A program made the position numbers and the translations under genes. Below the pieces are notes generated by a model that was given only the letters and a program-made list of their open reading frames with translations, was not told where the DNA came from and did no database searches. Positions 12,445 to 23,787 of a DNA stretch of 64,000 nt are shown here, piece by piece. Source of the stretch: Phycomyces blakesleeanus NRRL 1555(-) (lineage: Eukaryota; Mucoromycota; Mucoromycetes; Mucorales; Phycomycetaceae); NCBI RefSeq assembly GCF_001638985.1, contig NW_017265168.1:62001-126000 (forward strand), given 5' to 3'. How positions within the stretch are numbered: position 1 is the first letter of the stretch; each line of letters opens with the position of its first letter.

Positions 12445-12478
12445 AATTCCGGGTCGGACTAGTTTAAAGTCCGGAATT
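12445..12478 (-). promoter_or_regulatory. Imperfect CCGG palindrome upstream of RPL38
   Basis: AATTCCGG at 12445-12452 is mirrored by CCGGAATT at 12471-12478, with GGACT/AGTCC inside, about 130-165 bp upstream of the RPL38 start codon. The words TCCGG and TCGGACT recur upstream of the other ribosomal-protein gene (RPL20, about 50191-50233). It is a candidate binding site for a ribosomal-protein gene regulator; function is inferred only. Confidence 0.4.
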
Positions 12479-14873
12479 CATTGATATGCATGCAAGTAAA
12501 AGGTGATCTTTCATTTTTTTTTTAAAAAAAATAAATTTGTAGTTGTACAAAGTAACATCAAGGGGGAGAATTACCCGATTTTGTATGATTTTATTTTTAT
12601 TTCTTTCGAGCGACCGATCGAATTAGTCTTTTTAGTAGTTTCATTTTTGTAATGTATTACTGTTACCTACTATATATCTTTATATACAAATTAAATATGT
12701 AATCATAAAGAAGTATTGACAAGGTAGCTAGCCATTGTGGAAGTCAGTAACTAGATAATGGCTATTGTTATTATTATTATTATTATTATTATATAAGTAT
12801 AGCCCTCGACACTTTAATTCTAAAACACTTGTAAACAGCTAAATATATATATATTAAAAGAAAGACTAGCCTTGAACATTTATACTTTAATAAAGCCATT
12901 TATTTTCTCTAGTCGGATATTTTATTTTGTATATTATTTCCCCGGTCAATAAATATGCATTCAATTGTTCTGTTCAATAACGACTCTGTATATTTAGTTA
13001 TTGATCTTGGTATCCTTCTTTTTGTGGTTTGTGGTTTGTGATTTGTTATAATTACATTTAATATCCAGCCTTTATATCTATATATTTATATTGCTGTAAC
13101 TATTTAAACTCTCTTTAAGCTGTAAATAAACAACTATAGTCACCAGTAGCTTGGGTTTTTGATTTGATCGATGAAATTTGAATAAAAGAATTGTCCGTGG
13201 AACTGGTTTTTATTTCTATTTCTGTTTCATTATTGGGGAACCGATCTGATTCTTTAAGAATATAACCTTACAAGATAACAGCATCTTTAATGATAACGCT
13301 CACATATATATATATAATTGCGATATTTTATTTATGGTACATACTTTAAGTATTGTTACTTAAATGACTACATATATAAAGAGAACTTAAAGTATTGTAT
13401 TATGCTGATAAGAATAAGAATAATAGTTGCTTTTGTTCAATTCACTTTAATTTCTGTTTTATTTTGTTTCAATAGTTCGTCCGCTATTCCACTTTAATAC
13501 ATTTACATTTGCAATTTTTCTTTCCTTCCTTGTTACACTTATTAATAATAAATGCATAATAAGCAAGGGTATTTTTTTTTACGATATGTATACTTGCTAT
13601 TTTCAGAATATGACAAGGTACTTCATTTGTTCAAACATGACTCACATGATCAATCAAAGTCTAATAATGTACTTATTTATATATATTGCGTGCAGCTTTC
13701 AAAGTAATAATAATATTAATGAATAAAATACAATACATTTAATATATAAAGTCAAAAAAATCAAGTTATTTTATGTCATTAACGCGTTTCTTATACACAA
13801 GTCTTTATTACTTGCTAGCGAGTAACAGTAATAATATTACACTTTCAACTTGACAAAAAAAAATAACCCAAAACTGATTTATAACACAAATTATATTTAA
13901 AATTTATTTTTATAGCAGATATATATATCTTTTTTTTAAAGAAGAAACCAAAGAATACTTTGCTATAAATAGACAACAAAATATAGATATTTATAAACAA
14001 TAAATAGCCATATATTCCAGAACTATCCCTTGCTCTTTTATTTTACACCTTGTAAACCTTTAAATAAAATAAGAAGAAACAAGTACTGATATTTTTACTG
14101 ACTTTATTCAAAGGAGTCGTCGTCAAGCTCTTTACCAGCCTTTCTTCGTTTAATTTATTATATCATTACGTTTATTTAACCAAAGCGTCGACTGTATCGA
14201 GATCCTATAAAGTAGAATATGCATATGTGCATAAAAATCTTACTTTTTTACAAGCAAAAGAAACGCGGCATTCATACATTTAAGAAATAACCAATAGGTA
14301 ACAAATAGGTAAAAATCTTCTTTATTGCTATCAACATCTATACATATACATATTGTTACGACTTTTTCCATATTCCTTTCTAGAACAAGTAAGTGAATTT
14401 GCTCTCTTGGTCTTTGATTAATCCAAATACTCACCCTCCCCTTTCCTTTTCTTTCCTTCATTAGAGAAGAACGAGAAAGCCTTGAAGATATATATCTCTT
14501 ATGTAGTTTTTTTGTACGTTTCAAGCCCTTTTACACACGCGATATTTTCTTTTCTTTTACCTTATCTATACCTCTTCGTATTCTCCCGGTCTATCTGGCT
14601 CTATTTCCTTTATATCTCTTACCTTCCTCTGTCTCATTCTTACACTTGTTTTGTCAAAAAGGAGCAAATACACTAAAGGATACGTATCGACCTACGTGAA
14701 TATATATTGTCGCGTAGAATATATTAATTCTACAGTCTAATGGCTAAAAGAAAAAAGAAAACGGTTATGAAACAAGAAATACAAATGGTTGATCTTCTTA
14801 ACAATAAGGTTATATTGCTAACTATACAAAGACAAAGTCTATTAGTTTTATCTTATCTACATATACATAAAAG

Positions 14874-14940
14874 AAAGTGGCTACAGATAGTCGCCCTTTC
14901 CTACGGAAAAGGAGCTACGGCTTTAAATAAAAGCCACTTT
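14874..14940. repeat. Nested inverted repeat in spacer
   Basis: AAAGTGGCT at 14874-14882 pairs with AGCCACTTT at 14932-14940. Inside it, CCTTTCC pairs with GGAAAAGG at about 14895-14912. A transcript could fold into a two-stem hairpin. No family is recognised. Confidence 0.4.
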
Positions 14941-15907
14941 TGTTGATATGTTTGCTTGTAGGTAAGCTGTTGGCTTTTATTAGTACTTTACAACTTACAT
15001 GGTAATTTAACAATCTATATTTTCTCTCTCTTTTTTTTGGTTTAAAAGCGTTGTAGGTCAAGCTAACCAAATTGGACCTCTTCCGGGTATTGTTTCTAGT
15101 AATAGGTAGATAAGTAAACAAGTAAATAAATAACAAGGAGTGTTTTTGTTTTGCTTATCATGCCAAGTATTAATAAGAAGAAAAATATTGCTTTGTCTCA
15201 ACCTTTTCTTCAGGCTAACAAGTCAACCGTTTATCTTTTCTAACCGGATAGGCTTAATATTTATACTCTAGTACTGTGTATAGTTGGTGTTTGGTATCCT
15301 TTCTTCTTCTTCTTCTTCTTTTAGTTTCATCTAGGGCTTCTTATATGTATATATAAAATGATGTCAAAGTGTATTATATTATATCTTATACAGTCTAAGC
15401 AAAGATATCTATCCAAAAACCGTACACAAATAGATAAAGAAGTATATTTCATATTAACTGATCTTATAACGCGTGTATGCGATGGTTAGAATTAAATGTA
15501 TAATACCAAGCGCGTCTATTATTGTTTGTGATTGGAGTTGTAGATAAAATATATGATATGAAAGTAAAGAGGTTTAAAATATTATATTGATTTTAATTGA
15601 TAATAGAAAGAAGACGAAGGTCGATTTTAGAAAAGACTTTTGCTTGGGAAAGATTTCACAAAAAAAGAGATTGTTTATCAGATGTAGTTTGTAAGCAATA
15701 TCTCCGAATATTGGTCTTTGTTTTCTAGTAGCTGTAGACTTGTGTATGGAAATTATATATATTTTTGGTCTTGTGGGAAACTTTAGATACGTTTGACAAG
15801 ATTCAAAGCCATGGCGGAAGACATCAGAAAAGTTATGAAATGAGATGTAGATTAATTTGATGAGATGGGGTGAGCCGAGCTTCAGTGTAAATCCAGAGAG
15901 GCGGTTC

Positions 15908-16014
15908 CAAGCATCAGTAGATTTGATTTTTTTTTTGTAAAATCTTAAGATTTTGGAAATCTGTTAAAAATCAAATTGAGCTCCACTCCATCACTTTTTG
16001 ATTTTTGATGCTTG
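15908..16014. repeat. Nested palindromic element upstream of methionine synthase
   Basis: Three concentric inverted repeats: CAAGCATCA (15908-15916) with TGATGCTTG (16006-16014); ATTTGATTTTT (from 15921) with AAAAATCAAAT (ending near 15976); and a 16-bp perfect palindrome AAAATCTTAAGATTTT in the middle. It could be a small foldback/MITE-like element or a regulatory hairpin about 320 bp upstream of the start codon. Confidence 0.5.
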
Positions 16015-16337
16015 ATTTTTTCTCATAAATGGGCGGGGTTAATAAAACATATGTGTTTTTTTTTGCTTGTTTATGTGAACAGGCCTGAGAATCTTTTTTT
16101 TTTTATATTTATTTCCCTTATTGCCAAATTGCGATTTCAATCTAATTGGCTGAACTCCAAAGCATCTCATCAATTTACCAAGATCTTGAGATTCTCTAAA
16201 GCGTAAATCTAAAATAAAAAAAAGAAAAGCACTAGATGGCCAAAGGGTATATATATAGGTAGATTTGCATGCTCGGAAGTTAACTACATTCTTTATTCGT
16301 TAATTCATTTTCTTTGATAACAATAAATCTATACAAC

Positions 16338-18761
16338 ATGGTCACTGCCACTAACCTCGGATATCCTTACGTCGGCGCTAAGCGTGAGCTCAAGAAGCTT
16401 GTCGAGTCTTTCTGGTCTTCCAAGATCACCGAGCAGGAGCTTCGTACTGGCTACTCCAAGATCCAGGAGTCTCACTGGAAGTTGCAGCAGGAGAAGGGCA
16501 TTCAGCACATCCCCTCCGGTGAATACACTCTCTACGATCGCGTTCTTGATACCGCCCAGCAGTTCGGCGCCATTCCCCAGCGTTACCAGCACATCAAGAG
16601 CCCCCTTGAGCAGTTCTTTGCCATGGGTCGTGGTCTCCAGCGCGCTGCCACCGCTACCACCGAGAAGGTCGATGTCCCTGCCATGGAGATGAAGAAGTGG
16701 TTCGACACCAACTACCATTTCATTGTCCCCGAGTTCGAGGCCGACCAGAAGTTCACCCTCCAGAACCCTCGCGCCGTTGAGCAGTTCAAGGCCGCCAAGG
16801 CTCTCGGTATCCAGACTCGCCCCGTTCTTGTCGGTCCTGTCACCTTCTTGCACCTCGGTAAGGCTGCCAAGGGTACCGAGCCCTTCGAGACCCTTTCCTT
16901 GTTGTCCAAGGTCCTCCCTCTCTACATTGAGCTCATCAAGCAGCTCGAGGCCGCTGGTGCCGAGTGGGTCCAGATTGATGAGCCCGTCCTCGTGTTCGAT
17001 TTGGATGCCAAGGTCAAGACCGCCCTTGAGGAGGCCTACAAGACCATCAAGGCCCAGACTTCCATCAAGGTCCTCGTTGCCGCCTACTTTGGTCGCGTCG
17101 AGAGCAACATCAACGCCGTCATCAACCACGTCGATGCCGTCCACCTCGACCTTGTCCGTGCCCCTGAAGAGCTCGACACTGTCTTGCCCTTGTTGAAGAA
17201 CGGTCAGGTCCTTTCTCTTGGTCTCGTCGATGGTCGCAACATCTGGATCAACAACCTCTCCAAGTCTATCGACCTTGCCGAGAAGGCCGTCAAGGCTCTT
17301 GGCCAGGACCGTGTCTTCATTGCTCCTTCCTGCTCTTTGGCCCACTCTCCCTTCTCGACCACCTTTGAGAAGAAGATCCAGGCCAAGAACCCCGAGCTCT
17401 TCAGCTGGTTGTCCTATGCTGCCGAGAAGTGCTCTGAAGTCTCTATCATTGCCAAGGCTTTGAACCAGGGTCGTGACTCTGTCAAGGAGGCTCTTGCTGC
17501 CAACGCTGCTGCCATCGAGTCCCGCCGCACTTCCCCCCAGACCAAGAACCCCGAGGTCCGTGAACGTGTTGCCAAGGTCCCCGCTGCCGCCTGGAAGCGT
17601 CCTTCTCCCTTCTCTGTCCGTCGTGAGGCCCAGGTCAAGAAGCTCAACCTCCCTCTCTTCCCCACCACCACCATCGGTTCCTTCCCCCAGACCAAGGACA
17701 TCCGTATTGCCCGTCAGAAGTACGCCAAGGGTGAGCTTTCCCAGGCTGACTATGATGTCTTCATCAAGGCTGAGATGAAGAAGGTCGTCGAGTTCCAGGA
17801 GAGAGTTGGTCTTGATGTCCTTGTCCACGGTGAGCCCGAGCGTAACGACATGGTTGAGCACTTTGGTCACCTTTTGCACGGCTATGACTTTACCGAGAAC
17901 GGCTGGGTTGTTTCCTATGGCTCCCGTTGCGTCAAGCCCCCTGTTATCTTTGGTGATGTTAGCCGTCGTCAGCCCATGACCATCGACGAGATTGTCTACG
18001 CTCAGTCCTTGACTAAGTTGCCCATGAAGGGTATGCTGACTGGTCCCGTCACCATGATGAAGTGGTCCTTTGTCCGTGATGATATTCCTGCCAACGAGCT
18101 CTGTGCCCAGATCGCCCTTGCCCTCCGTGACGAGGTCGTTGATCTTGAGACTGCCGGTATTCCTTGCATCCAGGTTGATGAGCCCGCTATCCGTGAAGGT
18201 CTCCCTATCCGTCGTGCTGACTGGGATTCTTACCTTGAGTGGTCTGTTGGTTCTTTCCGTCTCTCCACTGCCGGTGTCCGTAACGAGACCCAGATCCACA
18301 CTCACATGTGCTACTCTGATTTCAACGATATCTTTGACGCTATTGCTGCTCTGGATGGTGAGTTTTATTTTATTTTATTTTATTTTTTTAAAAAAAAACA
18401 CGTGCATACTTGAATATTATTTACTTACATTTTATTTCTCTCTCTCTCTCTTTAATTAGCTGATGTTATCACTATCGAGAACTCCAAGTCTGATGAGAAG
18501 CTCCTCAAGATCTTTGAGACCAAGCAGTACACCAACGAGATCGGTCCCGGTCTTTACGACATTCACTCTCCCCGTGTTCCCTCTTACGAGGAGATGAAGA
18601 CCCGTTTCGGTGACATGCTCAAGTACTTGCCCGAGCAGCTCTTGTGGGTTAACCCCGATTGCGGTCTTAAGTCCCGTGGCTGGCCTGAGGTTGAGGCTGC
18701 CCTTGTCAACATGGTCGCCGTCGCCAAGTACTACCGTTCTCTCAAGGCCACCAAGGCCTAA
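16338..18761 (+). CDS. MET6: Cobalamin-independent methionine synthase
   Basis: Two exons (16338-18357, 18460-18761) give 773 residues, the usual length of fungal Met6/MetE. It transfers a methyl group from 5-methyltetrahydrofolate (polyglutamate) to homocysteine, the last step of methionine synthesis, in the cytosol. Both barrel domains are complete, with [30 protein letters not shown] and [13 protein letters not shown] visible. The zinc ligands are present: His656 and Cys658 in HTHMC, and Cys741 in NPDCG. The start at 16338 is preferred to an in-frame ATG 24 bases upstream because [19 protein letters not shown] is the conserved N-terminus. Codon use is strongly C-ending, a sign of very high expression. 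Confidence 0.97.
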
Positions 18762-20307
18762 GAAGCAACAAAAAAGGAACTTGCTGGCCTTGACTCATGT
18801 CTCTTTTTTATATACATACTTACAAAAGAAAAAAAGATTCCCCTAATTCTCTGTACATTCTATTTGATTCCATTTTTTCAACAAAAAGCACATACGGCAA
18901 GTTTGATACAGCAAGTAGAGAGTTCAACAACTCAAAGCTTTTCTAAAAAACAAAAAATAGTCAAAAAATCAAAAAATCAAACAAAACTTACATACGTTGA
19001 AAATCATCCTTCTTTATATCTACCTTTCTTTATATATTTTCTAATTATTGATTCTCTTAAAGATGTTTATACACATTACACATTCTCAAATAGTTATTCA
19101 TTTTAAAGAAGAAAAAGAATGAAAAAAAAAATGCTTAATAAAAAAAAAACAATATTTGGCATCTTTTTGTTACAATTAAAACACTGTTCTTATAAATTTT
19201 ACAAGTGTGGTCTTGATTGTTTTTACATATGTGTTTAGTTAAATTATGAATTATCGTATAAGTTAAAAAGGTACAATTTCTTTTTATACACAAGTATGCA
19301 TATGTATGCATTGCTTTGTAACAAGCACTATTATGTAATGTGATTATGCAGCCCTTACGACATTAAGAGTCCAATGGAGTGGTAACTAAAAAAAAAAGTA
19401 AAAATAAGCTTTCTAAGCCTTTAATAATAATAGTAATTATAAAGAGTATCTTTCAAAAATAAATCGTATAAACTAAGCTATATATAAAGTGTATCAGAGA
19501 TTAGTCGAGTCGCAAGACGAATTCCTTTCTATAGGTCCATTGAAATCCGCACCATGGATAGCCAATTTGCGGTGGAATTATTTGTCACTAGTCTCTATGC
19601 ACTCTAATTTCAACCGACTTTTCAGACCTTTGTCTTTACGGCTTTAATTATGTCAATTTTCAATTGTCTTTTGTCCTCGGCACTTTCCGTAAAGATTAGC
19701 TTTCACATCTGCTTTTTGTTCTGCTTTTTGTTCTGTTCTGCTCTGCTCTGAGTTTGATTTTGATCTTGAATCCTAGGACTCGTCTCCCATATAATACTCG
19801 ACTATAATAATAATGTAATTTCTCTTTTATACTACCCCTTAAGAGACCATTTCTCTGTATTTTATTTAACAAGATTAAGCTTATAACAACCTTAATACAA
19901 AGCAATATATATATAAATTAATAAAATGGCTCGCATTTTGTCACAGTGAGAGAGAGAGAGAAAGAGAGAAAAGGAGTCGCTCATTCAATAAAGGCGTCAC
20001 ATGGTTAATGAACGAAATGGAATAATGCTTGCATCCCAAATAAAAAAGGCTCCAATTTCTTTTTTCTCCTTCTTGGAAAAAAGAAGAAGAAAGGAAAAAG
20101 ACGTGTAAGTTGCTTGTCTTGGTCTGTGAGATTTCATTTTCATTTTCATTCGTATTTTCATTTTGCAGTCCTGTAGGCACTTTGGTTGCATAGATGTCTT
20201 TTCTTCTTCTTATTCTCTTATATAGCTTTATTTTTCTTTATTCTTCTTTATTCTTTTTTTTTTATTGACATGCTCACGATCTACAATCCTCAGACTCATC
20301 CGACTCC
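18762..20307. other. Spacer between MET6 and LSM12
   Basis: AT-rich, about 1.5 kb. It contains GA-rich and CT-rich runs (about 19947-19975 and 20205-20260); the latter lies just upstream of LSM12. No supported gene is seen. Confidence 0.5.
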
Positions 20308-21336
20308 ATGGACGGCTCCTTCCCACCGCAGCGAAGAAAGTCTTTGACCAGACCCGGTGCGTCTGGCCCTCCTACTCAGACAGTAGAGAGTCCAAAACGA
20401 CAGCTGGAACAACTGGTGGGATGGTCGATTTCCATCAAAACCATGTCGAATGAGCTTGTTCAGGGTCGCCTCTACACCTTGGACCGCATCACAAATTGCA
20501 TTGCACTCAATATCCTTTTTTATCTATTATTTTACAGCTCATCATTAACAAAACATAAAAAAAATAGTAGTGTCCTTGACTCCTTTGGTTTCTCTTACTT
20601 TGTTCAGATCCTAAGCCAGTACCCAAGAGTGTTTCGTTTCGGATAATCAAGCTGTCGAATATTAAGGAACTTTTGTCGGTAGGACCCGAAGATACCTCAA
20701 AGGAACCTTGGACTGCCGTCTCGCCTGTTCGACACGTTCACCTTGATCAATTACAAGCCAGAGAGACCGAGGCTCTGAGGGAAGTTCGACAACAGGCAGC
20801 AAAGATTGGTGTCGGTGTGACTAAAGAAGGGCAAGAGATATTCGATGCTCTTTACAAGACGTAAGCTTTTCTTTCTTTCTTCTTTTTTCTTTCTTTTTTT
20901 CTTTTTCTGGGTTGACATTGTACGTTTGTGAAGTGATGGTGATGGTTGATGATGGTCGGTAGATGTTTAGTAGATGGTTGATGGTGATTGTGATGGATGA
21001 TGGGGGATGGCGGTTTCTGGTCGACATGCTAATTATGATTATTTTAGATTGCCATGTCGCTGGGCGAGTGATACGATTGTTGTCATGGATGAGGTTCTTA
21101 TCAGTCCACCTTACACAATTGAGCATTGCAAGGCCAATGCTTCTTCTGCCGCCTCTTTAGCAAGAGTCAAAAAAGTGGTGCGTAGCTTATTCATTTTATT
21201 ATATATAGATATATATATATTGTATACAATAGACACTTTGATACAATTTTTTACTAATAATCATATACATTCATGCATGTCTATCTATACATAGTTGGAA
21301 GGTGAAAGAAGACGGTTGGCTAATCCAAAGAATTAA
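20308..21336 (+). CDS. LSM12: LSM12-like protein (LSm + anticodon-binding-like domain)
   Basis: Exons 20308-20509, 20599-20860, 21048-21177 and 21295-21336 give 211 residues. An N-terminal Ser/Pro/Arg-rich stretch leads into a divergent LSm domain (QLVGWSISIKTMSNELVQGRLYTLD, split here as QLVGWSISIKTM and ELVQGRLYTLD; then SVSFRIIKLSNIKEL). This is followed by the AD domain with ARETEALREVRQQAAKIGVG, GQEIFDALYKT and IVVMDEVLISPPY. LSM12 proteins act in RNA metabolism and associate with ataxin-2/Pbp1 in yeast; this role is by homology. Exon 1 ends in front of an AT-AC intron with U12-type signals. Splicing to AC at 20598 gives IALICSDPKP; splicing to AG at 20607 would remove three residues but stays in frame. 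Confidence 0.87.
20510..20598 (+). other. U12-type (minor spliceosome) AT-AC intron in LSM12
   Basis: The intron begins ATATCCTTTTTT, an exact match to the U12-type 5' splice-site consensus. No GT donor is available between the last conserved codon and the next exon. GTCCTTGAC at 20572-20580 matches the U12 branch site (consensus TTCCTTRAC), with the branch A 19 nt before the 3' end TTAC. Its 89-bp removal keeps the LSM12 frame. Confidence 0.85.
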
Positions 21337-21884
21337 AATACACTTGACCAAATTCTCTTTCCTCCTCCCTCTTCCTTTCTCTTCACTATTCCCTTTTCCA
21401 TCCCATCCCATCACATCCCATAACACTTCTCTTCTCTTCTCTTCTCTTTAACAAGCAAACAATCAAATAAGATACTTTTTTTAAAATATATATATATATT
21501 ATATTTGTCTCATATTCCTTTCTCACAGTTGCCATGGTTAACGTTTAATCGTCTTGAAATAAACTCCCTCCTCTCTTTATTTCTTTCTTTATGATTATAT
21601 TTCCTTGTTATATCAAAGTCAATTAGACACAGCACTTTATAAAAGAAGAAGCAGAAAGTAAAAAATGAAAGTGAAAGTGAAAGTGAAAGTTTTAACTTTT
21701 TTTTCTTTCCTTTTTATATTGTGACATCATAACAGTTAGAATTATGCTCAGGGCAGCTGTGCATAAAAAAAAGCGAGAGAGAGAAAGAGAGAAATTTAGT
21801 TATGAAGTTGCTATAATTGTGCAGAAATCAACGGCTTCCCTTTTACGGGACAACGCATTTTTATCTTTTTTTTTTTTTTACACA
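21337..21884. other. Spacer between LSM12 and ATG101
   Basis: CT-rich just after LSM12, with CTTCT tandem runs near 21430-21447 and four GTGAAA-type units at 21669-21692. No gene is seen. Confidence 0.5.
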
Positions 21885-23261
21885 ATGGCAGTAAATCCGC
21901 ATGTGTTCGATATTGAGATGGTGAATATACTAAAAGAAGGATAAACAAGAAAGAACCAAGAAAAAGAGAAAGAGAAAGAAAGGGGGAGAAAGCTGGGCGG
22001 AAGAGTCGGGAAACTAAAGAACTTATCTCAACATTCCATTGAATTACAAGGCGCAAGTACCGAGAGAGCATGTTAAAGATGTCCTTCGAGGTAACATGAG
22101 TAAAAATATAAAAGATGAGAGATGAGATGAGATATGAGAGAAAAACAGAATCTTGACCAATTTTTATAACCCAAAAAAAAAACAGCAATCCTGCATTCAA
22201 TATTCTTTCATCGTCTACTCATCAACATAACTCCCCGTGAATTGCGAGTACTCGAAACAACAGTGGTAAATAAACAGAGAATAGAAAAAAAGGGGGGGTT
22301 TTTTTGTGAGATCTAGGGTAGTATATGTACTTGGATATGTATATAGACAAGGCCTTGAATCTTGGATAATGTTTATCTTGACAATAATAGTCCACTACAG
22401 ACAGTCCGGATGTCGAGATATTGATAGAGGAACGTGTAAACGAGTTTGTTCAGAATATCAATACAAGTCAACCAAAACAAGGAAAGGTATATATGTGGTT
22501 GGTATTGGGCATTGGTTCCAGAACCTTACTTTTTTCTTTGCTCTCCTTTGTAAGATGGCGGTATTATTCTACGAAAAGAGACTCAAGAAGAACTGGTACC
22601 AGTTCACCAAATCAGAAGAACTTGCTTGCTGGGAGCAGTGGTCTATCACACTCAACCTTATCAATCCACAGACAGAGACAGGTAACAAATCAAATGAAAA
22701 TAAGACAAAGGAGGGTCCTTCCATTTATCTATCTGTTTACTTGACTATGCACAGAGCGACACAGTACCAAGCGGTCAGTCTCTAGAAATCTGTCGCAATG
22801 CCTTTTGGATGTTCTCAAGATGGCAAATGACTACAAAGAGCACATTCCGTCTATTACTACCACAGAGGGCAACCCATTTCCATACCAGGTAATGTCAAGC
22901 TTACAGCAAAGAAAGAAAGGATCAGTCAATCGATCAATTGATTGATCAATTGATTAATTGACTTTAAAATTTTCTATCTTTCAAATCATGTCCTCTTGTA
23001 TTTTTCTTCTTCTTCTTATTCAATGTCATTGTATTGTGTTTTATTATTGATTTATCCTTAAACAAAAAGATGGCTACACCTGCAAAGTCAGAGACATGGA
23101 ATACAATGATAAAGCGGCTATTAGTCATAGATGTACCTCCGGTCGAGAGTCAGCGACGCGGATCCCTGTCCAGCCCTACGACGACGAGTATACAAAGATC
23201 TTCGAGTCCGACAAAGGAGCAAAACGCTTTGCGCATGGCTCTGGAACACGATCACCTATAA
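21885..23261 (+). CDS. ATG101: Autophagy-related protein 101 (ATG101, HORMA fold)
   Basis: Seven small exons (21885-21920, 22051-22090, 22186-22265, 22391-22486, 22555-22681, 22755-22888, 23070-23261) join in frame to 234 residues; human ATG101 has 218. Family blocks appear in order: MAVNPHVFDIEM, AILHSIFFHR, IEERVNEFV, YEKRLKKNWYQF followed by CWEQWSITLNLINPQTE, then HIPSITTTEGNPFPYQ and SETWNTMIKRLL. ATG101 pairs with ATG13 in the Atg1/ULK initiation complex. Its presence points away from budding yeasts, which use Atg29/Atg31 instead. The acceptor of intron 3 is chosen at 22390 because the nearer AG breaks the frame. Intron 6 contains a long symmetrical AT-rich palindrome. Confidence 0.9.
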
Positions 23262-23787
23262 GTCAGACCCAAAAACAAAAAAAAAGGAAAAGAAAAGACA
23301 TACAACATATAACACATACACTAAACTACACTTCACTACACGATCCTCCTTTCTCGGGCGGATTACCCATCATTCTTTTCGTTTCTATTTTCATCTGAAA
23401 AACCATTCAAAACTTAAACATTTCTAAGCTCCAAGAAACATCTATTATTATCCCATAAGTTTAAGTTTAAGTTTCGCATTTGTAATAGAGTGTACTCAAG
23501 CACATGAATATAACCACACACACACAAATTATATATATATATGTATGTAAGAGTATGTGTATAAAAAGATGTATAAAAAATAAATCAATGAAATCAATAA
23601 AATAAGTAAAGTCAAATCGGCCTTTGCTTTTTTTGTATATAAAAAAAATATAGAAAGAATATATTTCAAGATGTCACTAGGACTTGTATTTTTGTAACAA
23701 TTTTGGCTATGCAAAATTTCATAAAGGTAAAAGGAGGTAATGCTTTGCGAGATAAGAGGGATGAGATCTAGAAGAAAAAAAGACAAC
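23262..23787. other. Convergent 3' spacer, ATG101 / phosphate carrier
   Basis: Shared 3' region of two converging genes. It is AT-rich, with CA and TA microsatellites near 23515-23542. No gene is seen. Confidence 0.5.

Larger units (their letters stand above)
12479..16337. other. Long AT-rich spacer before methionine synthase
   Basis: Almost 4 kb with no open frame that resembles a protein family. It contains TA/AAT microsatellites and two inverted-repeat structures listed separately (14874-14940 and 15908-16014). A GGGCGGGG word at about 16028-16036 lies ~300 bp upstream of the methionine synthase start and could bind a C2H2 zinc-finger protein; this is speculative. Confidence 0.5.

Noticed and set aside
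13010..13020. U12-like donor word GTATCCTTCTT
   Set aside because: No exon, branch site or gene lies next to it. The same applies to GTATCCTTTC at about 15294.
14740..14946. 68-codon frame beginning MAKRKKKTV
   Set aside because: Lysine-rich start reflects AT-rich sequence, and the frame overlaps the inverted repeat; no homologue recognised.
16329..18305. A 658-codon open frame on the minus strand opposite methionine synthase
   Set aside because: It is Leu/Gly/Asp-rich and mirrors the C-ending codon bias of the real gene; it has no family motif.
22306..22785. 159-codon frame across several ATG101 introns
   Set aside because: The family blocks of ATG101 are recovered only with the introns removed; the continuous frame is partly intron.
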